From the NCBI GenBank assembly GCA_900659855.1, contig CAACVI010000023.1, positions 124,001-188,000 of the forward strand: a DNA stretch of 64,000 bases. Reading direction: 5' to 3'. The stretch's first letter is position 1. Each line of letters opens with the position of its first letter. The position numbers were made by a program, and so were the translations under genes. Below the pieces are notes generated by a model. That model was given only the letters and a program-made list of their open reading frames with translations. It searched no databases and was not told where the DNA came from. The stretch comes from Candidatus Desulfarcum epimagneticum (GTDB lineage Bacteria > Desulfobacterota > Desulfobacteria > Desulfobacterales > CR-1). Of this stretch, positions 15,540 to 24,228 are shown piece after piece.

Positions 15540-17819
15540 TCACATCATGAAAACAGGGTCCACATCAAAAGACACCCGGACATGGCGGTTTTTCATGGCC
15601 GGGGCCGAGACCGCCTGTCTGCCGAAGGCCCTGAGCGCCCGGCCGTCGGGGCTTTTGACCAGGACCTGCCACCTGAGCCGGTGGGCGATTCTAAACACAG
15701 GGGCTTTCGCCGGGCCGAGGAGCATGACCGAGCGCCTGAAAGCCGGGTCGCCCCGGCGCAGCTGATGAAGAAAAAGGCCCGCTTCCCGGGCCGCCGCCGC
15801 TGTTTTTTCAGGGTCCCGCCCGGATATCTCAATGAGGATCATTTTGGAAAACGGCGGGTAATCCAGCGCTTTCCTGAATTCCGTCTCCTTTTGGTAAAAG
15901 GCCGGGTAATCGCCCTTTTTCGCCGCGCGTATGGTGAAATGGCCGGGGGTGTAGGTCTGGAGAATGACTCGGCCGGGGGACTCCCCCCGCCCGGCCCGGC
16001 CCGCCACCTGGGAGATGAGCTGGAAGGTGGCCTCGCCGGCCCTGAAGTCGGGAAAATTGAGGGACAAATCCGCGCATATGATTCCCACCAGGGTGATGCC
16101 CGGGAAATCGTGGCCCTTGGCCACCATCTGGGTGCCGATCAGAATATCCGTCTCATGGTTTCTCAACGATTTCAATATGGCCGGAAGGGCGCCTTTTTTC
16201 CGGGCCGCGTCCCGGTCCATCCGGGACACCCGGGCCGTTGGGAAAAGGCTCTGGACGGCGGCCTCCAGTTTTTCCGTTCCGATCCCTAAGTTTTTGATTT
16301 CCGGAGAGCCGCACAGGCGGCAGGGGGAAGAGGCGGGAATGGAAAAACCGCAGTAGTGGCACCGGTAGACGGCCTCAGCCCGGTGCAGGGTCAGGGTGAT
16401 GTCGCAGCGGCGGCATTTCACCGGCTCGTCGCAGGCCCCGCACACCGGGAACCCGGCGAATCCCCGGCGGTTTAAAAAAAGCAGGGCCTGATTCTTTTTT
16501 TCAAGGGTTTCAGAAAGGGCTTTTTTCAGATCCGGGGAGATGAAGCGCCGGATCCCCCTCTCGTCCTTTATTTTGCGCAGATCCACGATGGAGATATCCG
16601 GAAGGGGACGGTCGAAGATCCGTCTGGGGAGTCGGACATCGGCGTATTTTTTTTCGATCATGTGATGGTGGGACTGGACCGAGGGCGTGGCCGAGCCCAG
16701 AACCGCCGGGGCGTTTTCGAGTTTGGCCCTTACCAGGGCCATGTCCCGGCCGTGGTATTTCAGCCCGGAGTCCTGTTTGTAGGACGGGTCGTGCTCCTCG
16801 TCCACAATGATGATTCCGACGCGCTCAAACGGGGCGAACACGGCGGAACGTGCCCCGATGGCCACGGACGCCTCCCCTTTGGCGATCCGCGTCCACTCTT
16901 CGCGTCGCCGGGCCGGGGAAAGGCCGCTGTGCAAAACGGCGATTTTCTCCCTGAAACGGGCCTTGAACACCCGCTCGGTCTGGGACAGCAGGGCGATCTC
17001 GGGGACCAGGACCAGGGCGTTTTTTCCCATCCCGACGATCTTTTCGGCCAGGCGCATGTACACCTCGGTCTTGCCGCTTCCGGTGACGCCGGTGAGAAGA
17101 TGGGGGGCGAATCCCGAGCCGGCCCGGGACATGATCCGGGCCACCGCCTCTTCCTGCTCGCGGGTCATATCCGGCCGGAAGTCCGCCGGGACGTCATCCC
17201 CCAAAGGGTCCCGGAATATTCTTTTCTGGAAGATTCGGACATGCCCGTCCTTCTCCAGAGAGCGGATCAGGGCCGGGGCTGTTTTCACGATTTCTTTGAG
17301 CTGTTTCACGGACATCTCGCCCCGCCGGGACAGCGCGTCTAAAATGTGTTGTTTGGACTCCCGGAATTTTTCCCCGGCCGGCCGGTTTTCGGCCAGGGCG
17401 GCCCACCGTTCCATCCCGGGGCCGGGCCGTCCTTTTTTCGCCCGCCCCCGGCTGTCGATCCATCCCCCGGGAAGGGCGTTTTTGATGACCTCTCCCAGGG
17501 GCCGCATGTAGTAATCGGAGACCCATTCAAAAAAAGGCAGCATGGACGCCGGGAACAGGGGGAAATCGTCGGGGATGTCCAGTATGGGCTTTATTTTTTT
17601 TATGTTTTCAAGGCCTTCTTTCCGGGCCGGGCCCAGGATGTAGCCGTCGGCGGTCCGGGCGCCGAAGGGGACCCGGACCCGCTTTCCCGCCTGGGAAAGG
17701 GGGGCGAGGGGACCGGGCGCCTCATAGGTGAAAACGCCGCGCGCCGGAAGGGCCACCGCCACATCAATATAAAAGGGGGAGGGGCTCATTTTTATGATGT
17801 CATCCAGTCGGTTTTTCAT
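15540..17819 (-). CDS. priA: Primosomal replication restart helicase PriA
   Basis: A 759-residue protein of normal PriA length. The N-terminal DNA-binding domain starts YIDVAVALPARGVFTYEAPG. The helicase core has Walker A LLTGVTGSGKTEVYM, Walker B IIVDEEHDPSYKQDS and VLGSATPSVQS. A zinc-binding insertion (CGACDEPVKCRRCD, then CHYCGF and CRLCG) is complete, followed by GIGTEKLEAAVQSLFP. PriA reloads the replisome at stalled forks. It is a single-gene transcription unit ending at a family A repeat. Confidence 0.95.
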   Translation of the reverse strand: MKNRLDDIIKMSPSPFYIDVAVALPARGVFTYEAPGPLAPLSQAGKRVRVPFGARTADGYILGPARKEGLENIKKIKPILDIPDDFPLFPASMLPFFEWVSDYYMRPLGEVIKNALPGGWIDSRGRAKKGRPGPGMERWAALAENRPAGEKFRESKQHILDALSRRGEMSVKQLKEIVKTAPALIRSLEKDGHVRIFQKRIFRDPLGDDVPADFRPDMTREQEEAVARIMSRAGSGFAPHLLTGVTGSGKTEVYMRLAEKIVGMGKNALVLVPEIALLSQTERVFKARFREKIAVLHSGLSPARRREEWTRIAKGEASVAIGARSAVFAPFERVGIIIVDEEHDPSYKQDSGLKYHGRDMALVRAKLENAPAVLGSATPSVQSHHHMIEKKYADVRLPRRIFDRPLPDISIVDLRKIKDERGIRRFISPDLKKALSETLEKKNQALLFLNRRGFAGFPVCGACDEPVKCRRCDITLTLHRAEAVYRCHYCGFSIPASSPCRLCGSPEIKNLGIGTEKLEAAVQSLFPTARVSRMDRDAARKKGALPAILKSLRNHETDILIGTQMVAKGHDFPGITLVGIICADLSLNFPDFRAGEATFQLISQVAGRAGRGESPGRVILQTYTPGHFTIRAAKKGDYPAFYQKETEFRKALDYPPFSKMILIEISGRDPEKTAAAAREAGLFLHQLRRGDPAFRRSVMLLGPAKAPVFRIAHRLRWQVLVKSPDGRALRAFGRQAVSAPAMKNRHVRVSFDVDPVFMM

Positions 17820-17920
17820 GGGTTTTGCATGGTTTTGATTTTTTTAAAACGCCTTTCGGGAAAATGGGCGAATAAAAATTCTACACGTCCCGGCAAATGA
17901 GATCAAGGGGAAAATATCTG

Positions 17921-17949
17921 TTGACATATCCGGCGTGGCGCCATAAAAG
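17921..17949 (+). promoter_or_regulatory. Putative promoter of the hydrogenase operon
   Basis: TTGACA (17921-17926), 17-bp spacer, TAAAAG (17944-17949), about 120 bp before the small-subunit ATG. The spacer holds GGCGTGGCGCC, a small inverted repeat that could be an operator. Sequence match only. Nothing else is seen in the 17820-18071 gap. Confidence 0.5.
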
Positions 17950-18071
17950 TTATCAAATAAATACAACTCATTTTGTTTTTGTGTTTTGAAGGCGGCGTCA
18001 GTTTGAGCGGCGTCATTTAAGAGGCGTGAATATACAAAGCGTCAATTCAAGCAACATTTGAGGAGGTGTCT

Positions 18072-19013
18072 ATGGAGAAGGAAAAAGAGTTTTATGAAAG
18101 GATTGAGAAGAAGGGAGTCTCGCGTCGGGACTTCATGAAGTTCTGCACTTTCCTTACCGCCACCATGGGTCTGTCGTCGTCTTTTGTTCCAAAAGTCGCG
18201 GAGGTCTTTGCGGCGCCCAAAACCCGTCCGCCTGTGGTATGGCTCCATTTCGCGGAATGCACGGGATGCTCCGAATCTCTCCTGCGGTCCATGTATCCCT
18301 GGATCGACGAGCTGGTTCTGGAAATTTTATCCGTGGAGTACCATGAGACCATCATGGCCGCCGCCGGCCACCAGGCTGAAGAGAATCTTCACAACGCCGT
18401 GAAGAAATACAAAGGCAAATTCATCTGCGTGGTGGAAGGGGCCATCGGCACCAAATACAACGGCGAATACGGAAAAGTCGGCGGCAAGACTTTCCTTGAG
18501 ATCGCCAAAGACGTGCTGCCCAAAGCCGGGGCCGTGGTCTGCTACGGCGCCTGCTCGTCTTTCGGCGGCGTTCAGGCGGCCAAGCCCAACCCGGGCGGAT
18601 TCAAAGGCGTGGGCGACGCCATGGGCATCAAAACCCTGAACATTCCGGGCTGCCCCCCCAACCCCATCAACCTGGTGGGCACCATCGTCAACTACCTCCT
18701 CCTGGGCAAGCTGCCGGCGCTGGACGACCTCGGAAGACCGCTTTTCGCCTTCGGCAAGACCATTCACGATCAATGCCCGAGACGGTCTCATTTTGAAAAC
18801 GACGAGTTCGTGGAGGAATTCGGATCGCCTGAGGCCGAGATGGGCTACTGCCTCTACAAGGTGGGATGCAGAGGACCGGAGACATACAACAACTGCCCCA
18901 TCGCCAAGTTCAACGATGGAACCAGCTGGCCTGTGGAAGCGGGTCATCCCTGCATCGGCTGCAGCGAGCCCGATTTCTGGGACAAGATGAGCCCGTTTTA
19001 CGAGGAAATGTAA
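18072..19013 (+). CDS. hysB: Periplasmic hydrogenase small subunit, Tat-exported
   Basis: 313 residues from the ATG at 18072, which AGGAGG precedes by 5 bp; a GTG at 18066 lies inside that ribosome site. A Tat signal is present ([11 protein letters not shown]18-R19). Cluster ligands are visible: proximal E-C63-TG-C66, C161, C194-PPNP; distal H232, C235, C260, C266; medial C275, C294, C297. The residue seven before the second medial Cys is Pro ([13 protein letters not shown]), as in [NiFe] enzymes with a medial [3Fe-4S] cluster; characterised [NiFeSe] small subunits have Cys there. The symbol hysB is by analogy with hysB-hysA order. Confidence 0.92.
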   Translation: MEKEKEFYERIEKKGVSRRDFMKFCTFLTATMGLSSSFVPKVAEVFAAPKTRPPVVWLHFAECTGCSESLLRSMYPWIDELVLEILSVEYHETIMAAAGHQAEENLHNAVKKYKGKFICVVEGAIGTKYNGEYGKVGGKTFLEIAKDVLPKAGAVVCYGACSSFGGVQAAKPNPGGFKGVGDAMGIKTLNIPGCPPNPINLVGTIVNYLLLGKLPALDDLGRPLFAFGKTIHDQCPRRSHFENDEFVEEFGSPEAEMGYCLYKVGCRGPETYNNCPIAKFNDGTSWPVEAGHPCIGCSEPDFWDKMSPFYEEM

Positions 19014-19093
19014 CGCCTGGGGCCGAAGAGTGTCCGGCTCACATCCTTAATTTATGAGAAAATGCTTTATGAAGTCAGGCAAGGAGGCAATAT

Positions 19094-20737
19094 ATGAGTA
19101 AGAGAATCACCATTGATCCTATCACCAGGATAGAGGGCCACCTTCGCGTCGAAGTGGAGGTGTCCAAAGGGAAAGTTGTAAACGCCTGGAGCTCGGGCCA
19201 GATGTTTCGAGGAATTGAGCTGATTCTGCAGGGCCGCGATCCCCGCGACGCCCAGCATTTTGTGGCCAGATCCTGCGGCGTCTGAACGTACATCCATGCT
19301 CTGTCCTCGGTGAGGGCAGTCGAAGACGCGGTTGGAGTCAAAATTCCGGACAACGCCCGTTTGCTCAGAAATATCCTGCACGGCGCTCAATACCAGCATG
19401 ACCACATCGTTCACTTCTATCACCTCCACGCGCTGGACTGGGTGGACATCGTCAGCGCCCTTTCCGCCGATCCCAAAAAGACCGCCACGCTGTCGGAAAA
19501 TGTCAGCGCCGCGCCCTGGGGCGGCTCGGCCTATTTCAAAAGCGTTCAGGACAGGCTCAAAGCCTTTGTGGACAGCGGCCAGCTCGGTCCCTTCGCCAAC
19601 GCGTACTGGGGCCATTCGGCGTACAAGCTTCCGCCCGAGGCCAACCTGATGGCGGCCTCCCACTACATTGAGGCGTTGCGCCTCCAGGCCAAGGCGGCCC
19701 GGATGCACGCCATATTCGGCGGCAAAAACCCCCATCCCCAGTCCCTGGTGGTGGGCGGCATCACATCCGTCAAAGACCTGACCCCGGACCGGATCGCCGA
19801 ATTCCTGTACATCACCAAAGAAACCCAGGACTTCATCGAAAAAGTTTACATTCCGGACCTGCTGGCCGTGGCCTCGTTCTACAAGGACTGGGGCGCCATC
19901 GGCGGCACCACCAATTTCATGGCCTGGGGCGACTTCCCCCTGACCGACAAAGAGCCCGAGAGCCTGTACATGCCCCGGGGCATGATCAAAGGCCGGGATC
20001 TGGCCGGAACCGGCATGGCCAGCCAGGACAAGGTGACCGAGGATGTCACCCGCGGCTGGTATGAGCCCGGCTCCCCCAAACATCCCTACAACGGGGAAAC
20101 CAAACCCAAACACGGGGAATACAAGCCCGGCGGAGGCAAATACTCCTGGCTCAAGGCCCCGAGGTACGACGGAGAGGCCTGCGAGGTGGGGCCGCTGGCG
20201 AGAGTTCTGGTGGCTTACGCGAAGGGCCACGCGGACATCAAACCCATTGTGGACAGCGTCCTGAAACAGCTTGACGTTCCGGCCGCCGCGCTTTTCTCCA
20301 CCCTTGGGCGGACCGCCGCCAGGGGCATTGAGACCGTGGCCATCGGAAAGGCCATCCCCGGATGGATCAATGAGCTGGTGGCCAACATCAAGGCCGGGGA
20401 CACCAAGACCTACCAGCCCTGGACCATGCCCGACAGCGGAAAGGGCGTGGGCCTGAACGACGTTCCCAGGGGATCGCTGGGACACTGGATCGAGATCGAA
20501 AACAAAAAGATCAAGAATTACCAGTATGTGGTTCCCTCCACATGGAACCTGGGTCCCCGCTGCGAAAAGAACAAACTCGGACCGATGGAAGAGGCCCTCA
20601 TCGGGACTCCCATCGCCGATCCGAAAAAACCCCTGGAAGTTCTGCGGACCGTCCACTCCTTTGACCCGTGCATCGCCTGCGCGGTTCATGTGATCGATCC
20701 CGACTCCAACGAGGTTTACAAGGTCAACGTTCTGTAA
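19094..20737 (+). CDS. hysA: Hydrogenase large subunit with in-frame UGA (probable Sec) in the L1 motif
   Basis: 547 residues if UGA 19283-19285 is read as Sec. The N-terminal block [18 protein letters not shown] is the family hallmark. The L1 motif reads R-S-C61-G-V-U64-T-Y-I-H68, where the second active-site Cys is replaced by UGA. The C-terminal L2 motif is D524-P-C526-I-A-C529-AVH, with ordinary cysteines, followed by a 15-residue tail to be removed after H532 during maturation. Translation is intact on both sides of the UGA with no frame change. In characterised [NiFeSe] enzymes Sec is the first L2 position instead. AGGAGG precedes the ATG; the small subunit ends 80 bp upstream. Confidence 0.9.
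19283..19319 (+). promoter_or_regulatory. Candidate bacterial SECIS element in the hydrogenase gene
   Basis: After the UGA, CTGTCC (19301-19306), loop TCGGTGA (19307-19313) and GGGCAG (19314-19319) form a 6-bp stem, one pair being G-U, with a GG-U in the 7-nt loop. The loop starts 22 nt after the UGA, within the spacing known for bacterial SECIS (E. coli fdhF loop is about 18 nt away and also shows GGU). Confidence 0.6.
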
Positions 20738-20755
20738 GACGCCTTTCGGCAAATC

Positions 20756-20796
20756 GTTTCCCCGGCCTTTTTCTCTTTGGAAAAGGCCGGGGAAAC
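20756..20796. repeat. Perfect 16-bp hairpin between large subunit and protease genes
   Basis: GTTTCCCCGGCCTTTT (20756-20771), 9-nt loop, AAAAGGCCGGGGAAAC (20781-20796). It lies 18 bp after the large-subunit stop and about 100 bp before hysD. No T-tract follows, so it may stabilise the upstream mRNA or attenuate rather than fully terminate. Confidence 0.7.
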
Positions 20797-20900
20797 TTCG
20801 TCCCTTCCCGGTTTCCCGCCCCCCTTTGTTTTCTTTGTTTCATTCTTTTTATGGATTGATTTTGGGCGTTTTAAGGTTTATTAAAGTTTAAAGGAAAAAA

Positions 20901-21407
20901 ATGAGTTCAAACCCACAACATGTCATGATTTTGGGAATCGGCTGCATTCTTTACACCGACGAGGGTTTCGGCGTGAGGGTGGTGGAGCGGCTCCAGGAGA
21001 GATACGAATTTCCGGACCACGTCTCCGTGGTGGACGGCGGGGTTCTGGGGATTCATCTTTTGGGGGTCATCTCCCAGGCCGACCACCTGGTGGTGGTGGA
21101 CGCCGTGAAAAACAAACAGCCGCCCGGAACCCTGTGCCGCATTGAAGGCCATGATGTCCCGGCGAGAATCCGGGCCAAAAATTCCCTGCACCAGATCGAC
21201 TTCCTGGAGGCCCTCACCCTTTGCCAGGCCCTGGACAAGGTCCCGGAGACGGTGATCCTGGGAATGGAGCCCACCGACATCGAGACCCTGTGCGTGGAGC
21301 TGTCGGACATGGCCAAGGACAGGATGGATGAGATGATCGGCATGATCTTAAAAGAAATGGACCGGCTGGGGGTGTCCTACAAAGAGAAAACGGCGCCGGA
21401 CCGTTGA
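20901..21407 (+). CDS. hysD: Hydrogenase maturation endopeptidase (HyaD/HysD family)
   Basis: A 168-residue protein of the HybD/HyaD peptidase family. The start ILGIGCILYTDEGFGVRVVE and DGGVLGIHLL contain the acidic nickel-sensing residues, and HQIDFLEALTL supplies the conserved His region. It removes the C-terminal tail of the large subunit after Ni insertion, here predicted after the L2 His. It is downstream of the large subunit on the same strand, with a hairpin in the 163-bp gap. Confidence 0.88.
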   Translation: MSSNPQHVMILGIGCILYTDEGFGVRVVERLQERYEFPDHVSVVDGGVLGIHLLGVISQADHLVVVDAVKNKQPPGTLCRIEGHDVPARIRAKNSLHQIDFLEALTLCQALDKVPETVILGMEPTDIETLCVELSDMAKDRMDEMIGMILKEMDRLGVSYKEKTAPDR

Positions 21408-21430
21408 AAAAGCCCCGGACGGCGCGGTTT
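21408..21430. terminator. Bidirectional terminator between hysD and ferredoxin genes
   Basis: Only 25 bp separate the two convergent stops. AAAAAGCC and GGTTTTTTT can pair around a GC-rich core (CCGG-ACGG-CGC), giving a hairpin with T-tracts on both strands. Predicted by eye. Confidence 0.5.
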
Positions 21431-21432
21431 TT

Positions 21433-21870
21433 TTATTCCGCGCCCGCCATTTCAATGGCGTCCACCGGGCATTCCAAAACGCAGAACCCGCAGGCCACGC
21501 ATGACCGGGCGCGCTTGAGAAAGGGGTATCGAATGGCCGGGCCCTCCTCTTCTTCGCCCTTCCTTTCCCCGGACAGGTCCAGACAGCCCGTGGGACAGCA
21601 TTCCACGCACGCCGAGCATCCCGAGCAGGCGCCTAAGTCAAACCGGGGTTTGGGCCAGCGTTTGCGGAACCGGATTCGTTCGCAAAACTTCCCGTCAGGG
21701 TCTTTCACGGCGGACTGGGGGCATATCCGGCCGCAGGCGCCGCAGTCCACGCATATCTTTGGATGGATCTGATGGGGTTTGTTCACTTCTCCTTCGATGG
21801 CGGTCACCGGGCAGACTTTTGTGCACATCCGGCACCCGATGCATTTTTCTTTGTCAATGGCGTATGGCAT
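21433..21870 (-). CDS. Polyferredoxin with four 4Fe-4S motifs, AOR partner
   Basis: 145 residues from the ATG at 21868-21870, 7 bp after the AOR stop; a longer frame would overlap AOR. Four C-x2-C-x2-C-x3-CP type motifs are visible: KCIGCRMCTKVCP, ICVDCGACGRICP, ACSGCSACVECCP and SCVACGFCVLECP. It probably carries electrons for the aldehyde oxidoreductase encoded just upstream. Similar AOR/ferredoxin pairs occur in anaerobes, for example BamB/BamC-like modules, but nothing here points to benzoyl-CoA metabolism. Confidence 0.88.
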   Translation of the reverse strand: MPYAIDKEKCIGCRMCTKVCPVTAIEGEVNKPHQIHPKICVDCGACGRICPQSAVKDPDGKFCERIRFRKRWPKPRFDLGACSGCSACVECCPTGCLDLSGERKGEEEEGPAIRYPFLKRARSCVACGFCVLECPVDAIEMAGAE

Positions 21871-21877
21871 TTTTTTA

Positions 21878-23845
21878 TCAGACCTCTTTGCCCGGCTCAA
21901 GCGTCTGAATTTTTTCCAGGCCCGGGACGCCGGTTTCGGGGTCCCAACCCATCTCTTTCCAGTAATCCCGCGTCATTTTTTCAATCTCCACTGATCTGTC
22001 CTGGTTGGCCCCTTTCTTCTGGGGGGGGCGTCCCAGGGACCGGTCGTTGACCTGGACGGAGGCCGGCTCCACGCCGTGTTTGACATTGAACGCCTGCTTC
22101 AGGGTCTGGATTCGGCCGCCGGCCTCCATGTATTCTTCCGGGGAAAGGCGCCGTCCCGTCGCGGCGTTGAGCCATTCAAACACCGGGAAACGCGCCACTC
22201 CCATCAGCGCGCCGAACAGACAGCATCCGGCGCCGTTGATGACGTTCATGAAACGGCTGCACGCGGCGCCCATGACCGCCTTTTGCCGTCCGGCATCAAA
22301 TTTCCGGTCTTTGGAGTAAAACAGGTCCGGCTCGGGAAGGCCCGGGATTTTTTCCCACAGCTGAAACATTTCGTAATACATCTGGGAGCCCACAGTGTGG
22401 CGTCCGGGGGCGGCCTCCACGCGGTTGTGAAGGGCGAACCCCGGATCGAAGCGGGAGTCATGCATGCCCAGCTCCTGGCCGCCGGCCTGGATGGCGAAGG
22501 ACGCGGCGCCGTTCCCGATTCTTTCGGCGGCCCGTTTGGAGCCGTCGGCCAGAAGATCGCCGATCCCCTCCCGGCGGATCATTTTCTCCACCAGCGCCTC
22601 CATGGCCGGGGCGTTTCCCCATGAAAGGTCCATGCCGCCCAGGTCTTTTGGGGTCAAAATCCCTTTTTCAAAGCATTCCATGGCAAAGGCGATGGTTCCC
22701 CCGGCGGAGATGGTGTCCATGCCGGCCCGGTTGAGCCGGTCGTTCATTCTGTAAACGCTGTCCATGTCCCCGTTCATGCAAAGGGCGCCCAGCGCGGTGA
22801 TGGTCTCATACTCGGGCTTGTGGAGACTTTCGCCGTCTTTTCCCGGGCCCCGGAGCAGCCCGCCGCAGCCTAAGGGGCAGGAGTGGCAGAAATATTTCGT
22901 CGAAACGTTTTCCCGGATCAGATCCGGGTTCATGAGCCGGGAGCGGTCCTGTCCGAAATCCTCGCTGGAGCCCCGCCAGTTTTTCACCGGGGCGTCCCCC
23001 ATCTCGATGGACATCTGGTTCATGCCCGCGGTGCCCCATTTTTTGAGCATGATTTTGTACAAAGCCCCGTCGGCCTTCATCTGAAAAGGAAAGAATCTCA
23101 TGAGCGCGCCCATGCCGGCGGCCATGTCCCCGGACAGGAAAGGGGGATCAAAACGGACCGACTCATGGCATTTTTTGCTCAGGGCCTTCACGGCCTTCCG
23201 GTCATGGGCCTTGACCGGCCGGGCGCCGCAAAGCGCCAGCGCCTTGAGCCTTTTGGAGCCCATCACGGCCCCCAGGCCCGAGCGGGCCGCGATGCGTCCC
23301 CGGTCGTGGACGATCCCCGATATCAGGGAAAGTCTTTCCCCGGCCGGGCCGACGCAGGCCACGCTGGGTTTTTTTTTCGACTTGATCCGCTTTTGAAGGG
23401 TCTTTTCGGTCTCAAGGGCGTCCATGCCCCACAGGTCCCGGGCGTCCCGAAGCTCGGCCACGCGGGTGTCCGCGTACAGGTACACCGGCTTTTCGCTGAT
23501 CCCGGAAAAAAAGACGCCGTCATACCCGCAGCGTTTGATGGCCGGCGCGAAGTTTCCGCCGCAGTTGGCGTCTCCCCATGTTCCGGTGAGCGGGGATTTT
23601 CCCACCGCCATCCATCTTCCGGAAAAAAGGGCCCCCGATCCGGCGAGAATGCCCGCCACAAAGCCCAGGATGTTGTCCGGACCCAGGGGGTCGGCGCCCG
23701 GCGGAATCCGGTTGTGAAGGATATAAGCGCCCAGGCCGGAGCCGGAAAGGAACGCCTCATACACCTCATCGCCGATTTCCTCCGCCCATGTCTCGCCCCG
23801 GGCGAGGTCCACCATGAGAATTTTTCCCATGAAGCCGTGTCTCAT
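21878..23845 (-). CDS. aor: Tungsten-containing aldehyde:ferredoxin oxidoreductase
   Basis: 655 residues. The N-terminal domain starts GKILMVDLARGETW, and the SPLTGTWGDANCGGNFAPAIK stretch binds the pterin cofactor. The [4Fe-4S] motif C320-x2-C323-x3-C327 is present (YFCHSCPLGCGG), with a later Cys in VINGAGCC as the fourth ligand. AOR-family enzymes oxidise aldehydes to acids or reduce acids using ferredoxin; the substrate is not predictable. It is flanked by a ferredoxin (7-bp gap) and, upstream, a small helical protein (9-bp gap), so the three form one transcript. Confidence 0.92.
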   Translation of the reverse strand: MRHGFMGKILMVDLARGETWAEEIGDEVYEAFLSGSGLGAYILHNRIPPGADPLGPDNILGFVAGILAGSGALFSGRWMAVGKSPLTGTWGDANCGGNFAPAIKRCGYDGVFFSGISEKPVYLYADTRVAELRDARDLWGMDALETEKTLQKRIKSKKKPSVACVGPAGERLSLISGIVHDRGRIAARSGLGAVMGSKRLKALALCGARPVKAHDRKAVKALSKKCHESVRFDPPFLSGDMAAGMGALMRFFPFQMKADGALYKIMLKKWGTAGMNQMSIEMGDAPVKNWRGSSEDFGQDRSRLMNPDLIRENVSTKYFCHSCPLGCGGLLRGPGKDGESLHKPEYETITALGALCMNGDMDSVYRMNDRLNRAGMDTISAGGTIAFAMECFEKGILTPKDLGGMDLSWGNAPAMEALVEKMIRREGIGDLLADGSKRAAERIGNGAASFAIQAGGQELGMHDSRFDPGFALHNRVEAAPGRHTVGSQMYYEMFQLWEKIPGLPEPDLFYSKDRKFDAGRQKAVMGAACSRFMNVINGAGCCLFGALMGVARFPVFEWLNAATGRRLSPEEYMEAGGRIQTLKQAFNVKHGVEPASVQVNDRSLGRPPQKKGANQDRSVEIEKMTRDYWKEMGWDPETGVPGLEKIQTLEPGKEV

Positions 23846-23854
23846 GCTTTTTTC

Positions 23855-24175
23855 CTATACGTATTTCCCGATCAGTTTGGCGGCGATGTTGATGGCCTTG
23901 GCCGTGAGGGAGATGGCCTTGACCACCTTTTCGATGTCGGCCTCGGCCTCTTTGATGAGATCCATGGCCTCCTGGATCCGGGCGGAAAATTCCGAATAAT
24001 CGGCGTCCGATTCGTCAATGGCCGCCTCAACGGCCCGCTCGGCCATATCCGACGCCTGGCGGTATTGCTCCTGGAGGGCTTCGTACTCGGGATGGTCGGC
24101 GGGCGTGGCGCTTCTCAAATTTCCCAGCCCCCGGTAAAGGGCGATGAGCCGGATGTCTATTTTGGTTTCAGGCAT
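23855..24175 (-). CDS. Small acidic helical protein of unknown function
   Basis: 106 residues, almost entirely predicted helix with heptad character (AERAVEAAIDESDADYSEF ... AEADIEKVVKAI) and a hydrophobic C-terminal amphipathic segment (LTAKAINIAAKLIGKYV). No signal peptide. It lies between a lipoprotein gene (53 bp upstream) and AOR (9 bp downstream). I do not recognise the family. The C-terminal segment could contact membrane or its neighbour lipoprotein, which is also helical. Confidence 0.7.
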   Translation of the reverse strand: MPETKIDIRLIALYRGLGNLRSATPADHPEYEALQEQYRQASDMAERAVEAAIDESDADYSEFSARIQEAMDLIKEAEADIEKVVKAISLTAKAINIAAKLIGKYV

Positions 24176-24228
24176 GTTGTTTTCTCCTTGTCTGTGGCGA
24201 TGTCATATGTGGAAGGCGCCGCTACTTT

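Noticed and set aside
18066-18071. GTG start two codons upstream for the small subunit
   Set aside because: The GTG overlaps the AGGAGG ribosome site of the better-spaced ATG at 18072.
19067-20752. 561-codon open frame antisense to the hydrogenase large subunit
   Set aside because: It is a shadow of a high-GC coding region; no ribosome site or domain, and the plus-strand gene is certain.
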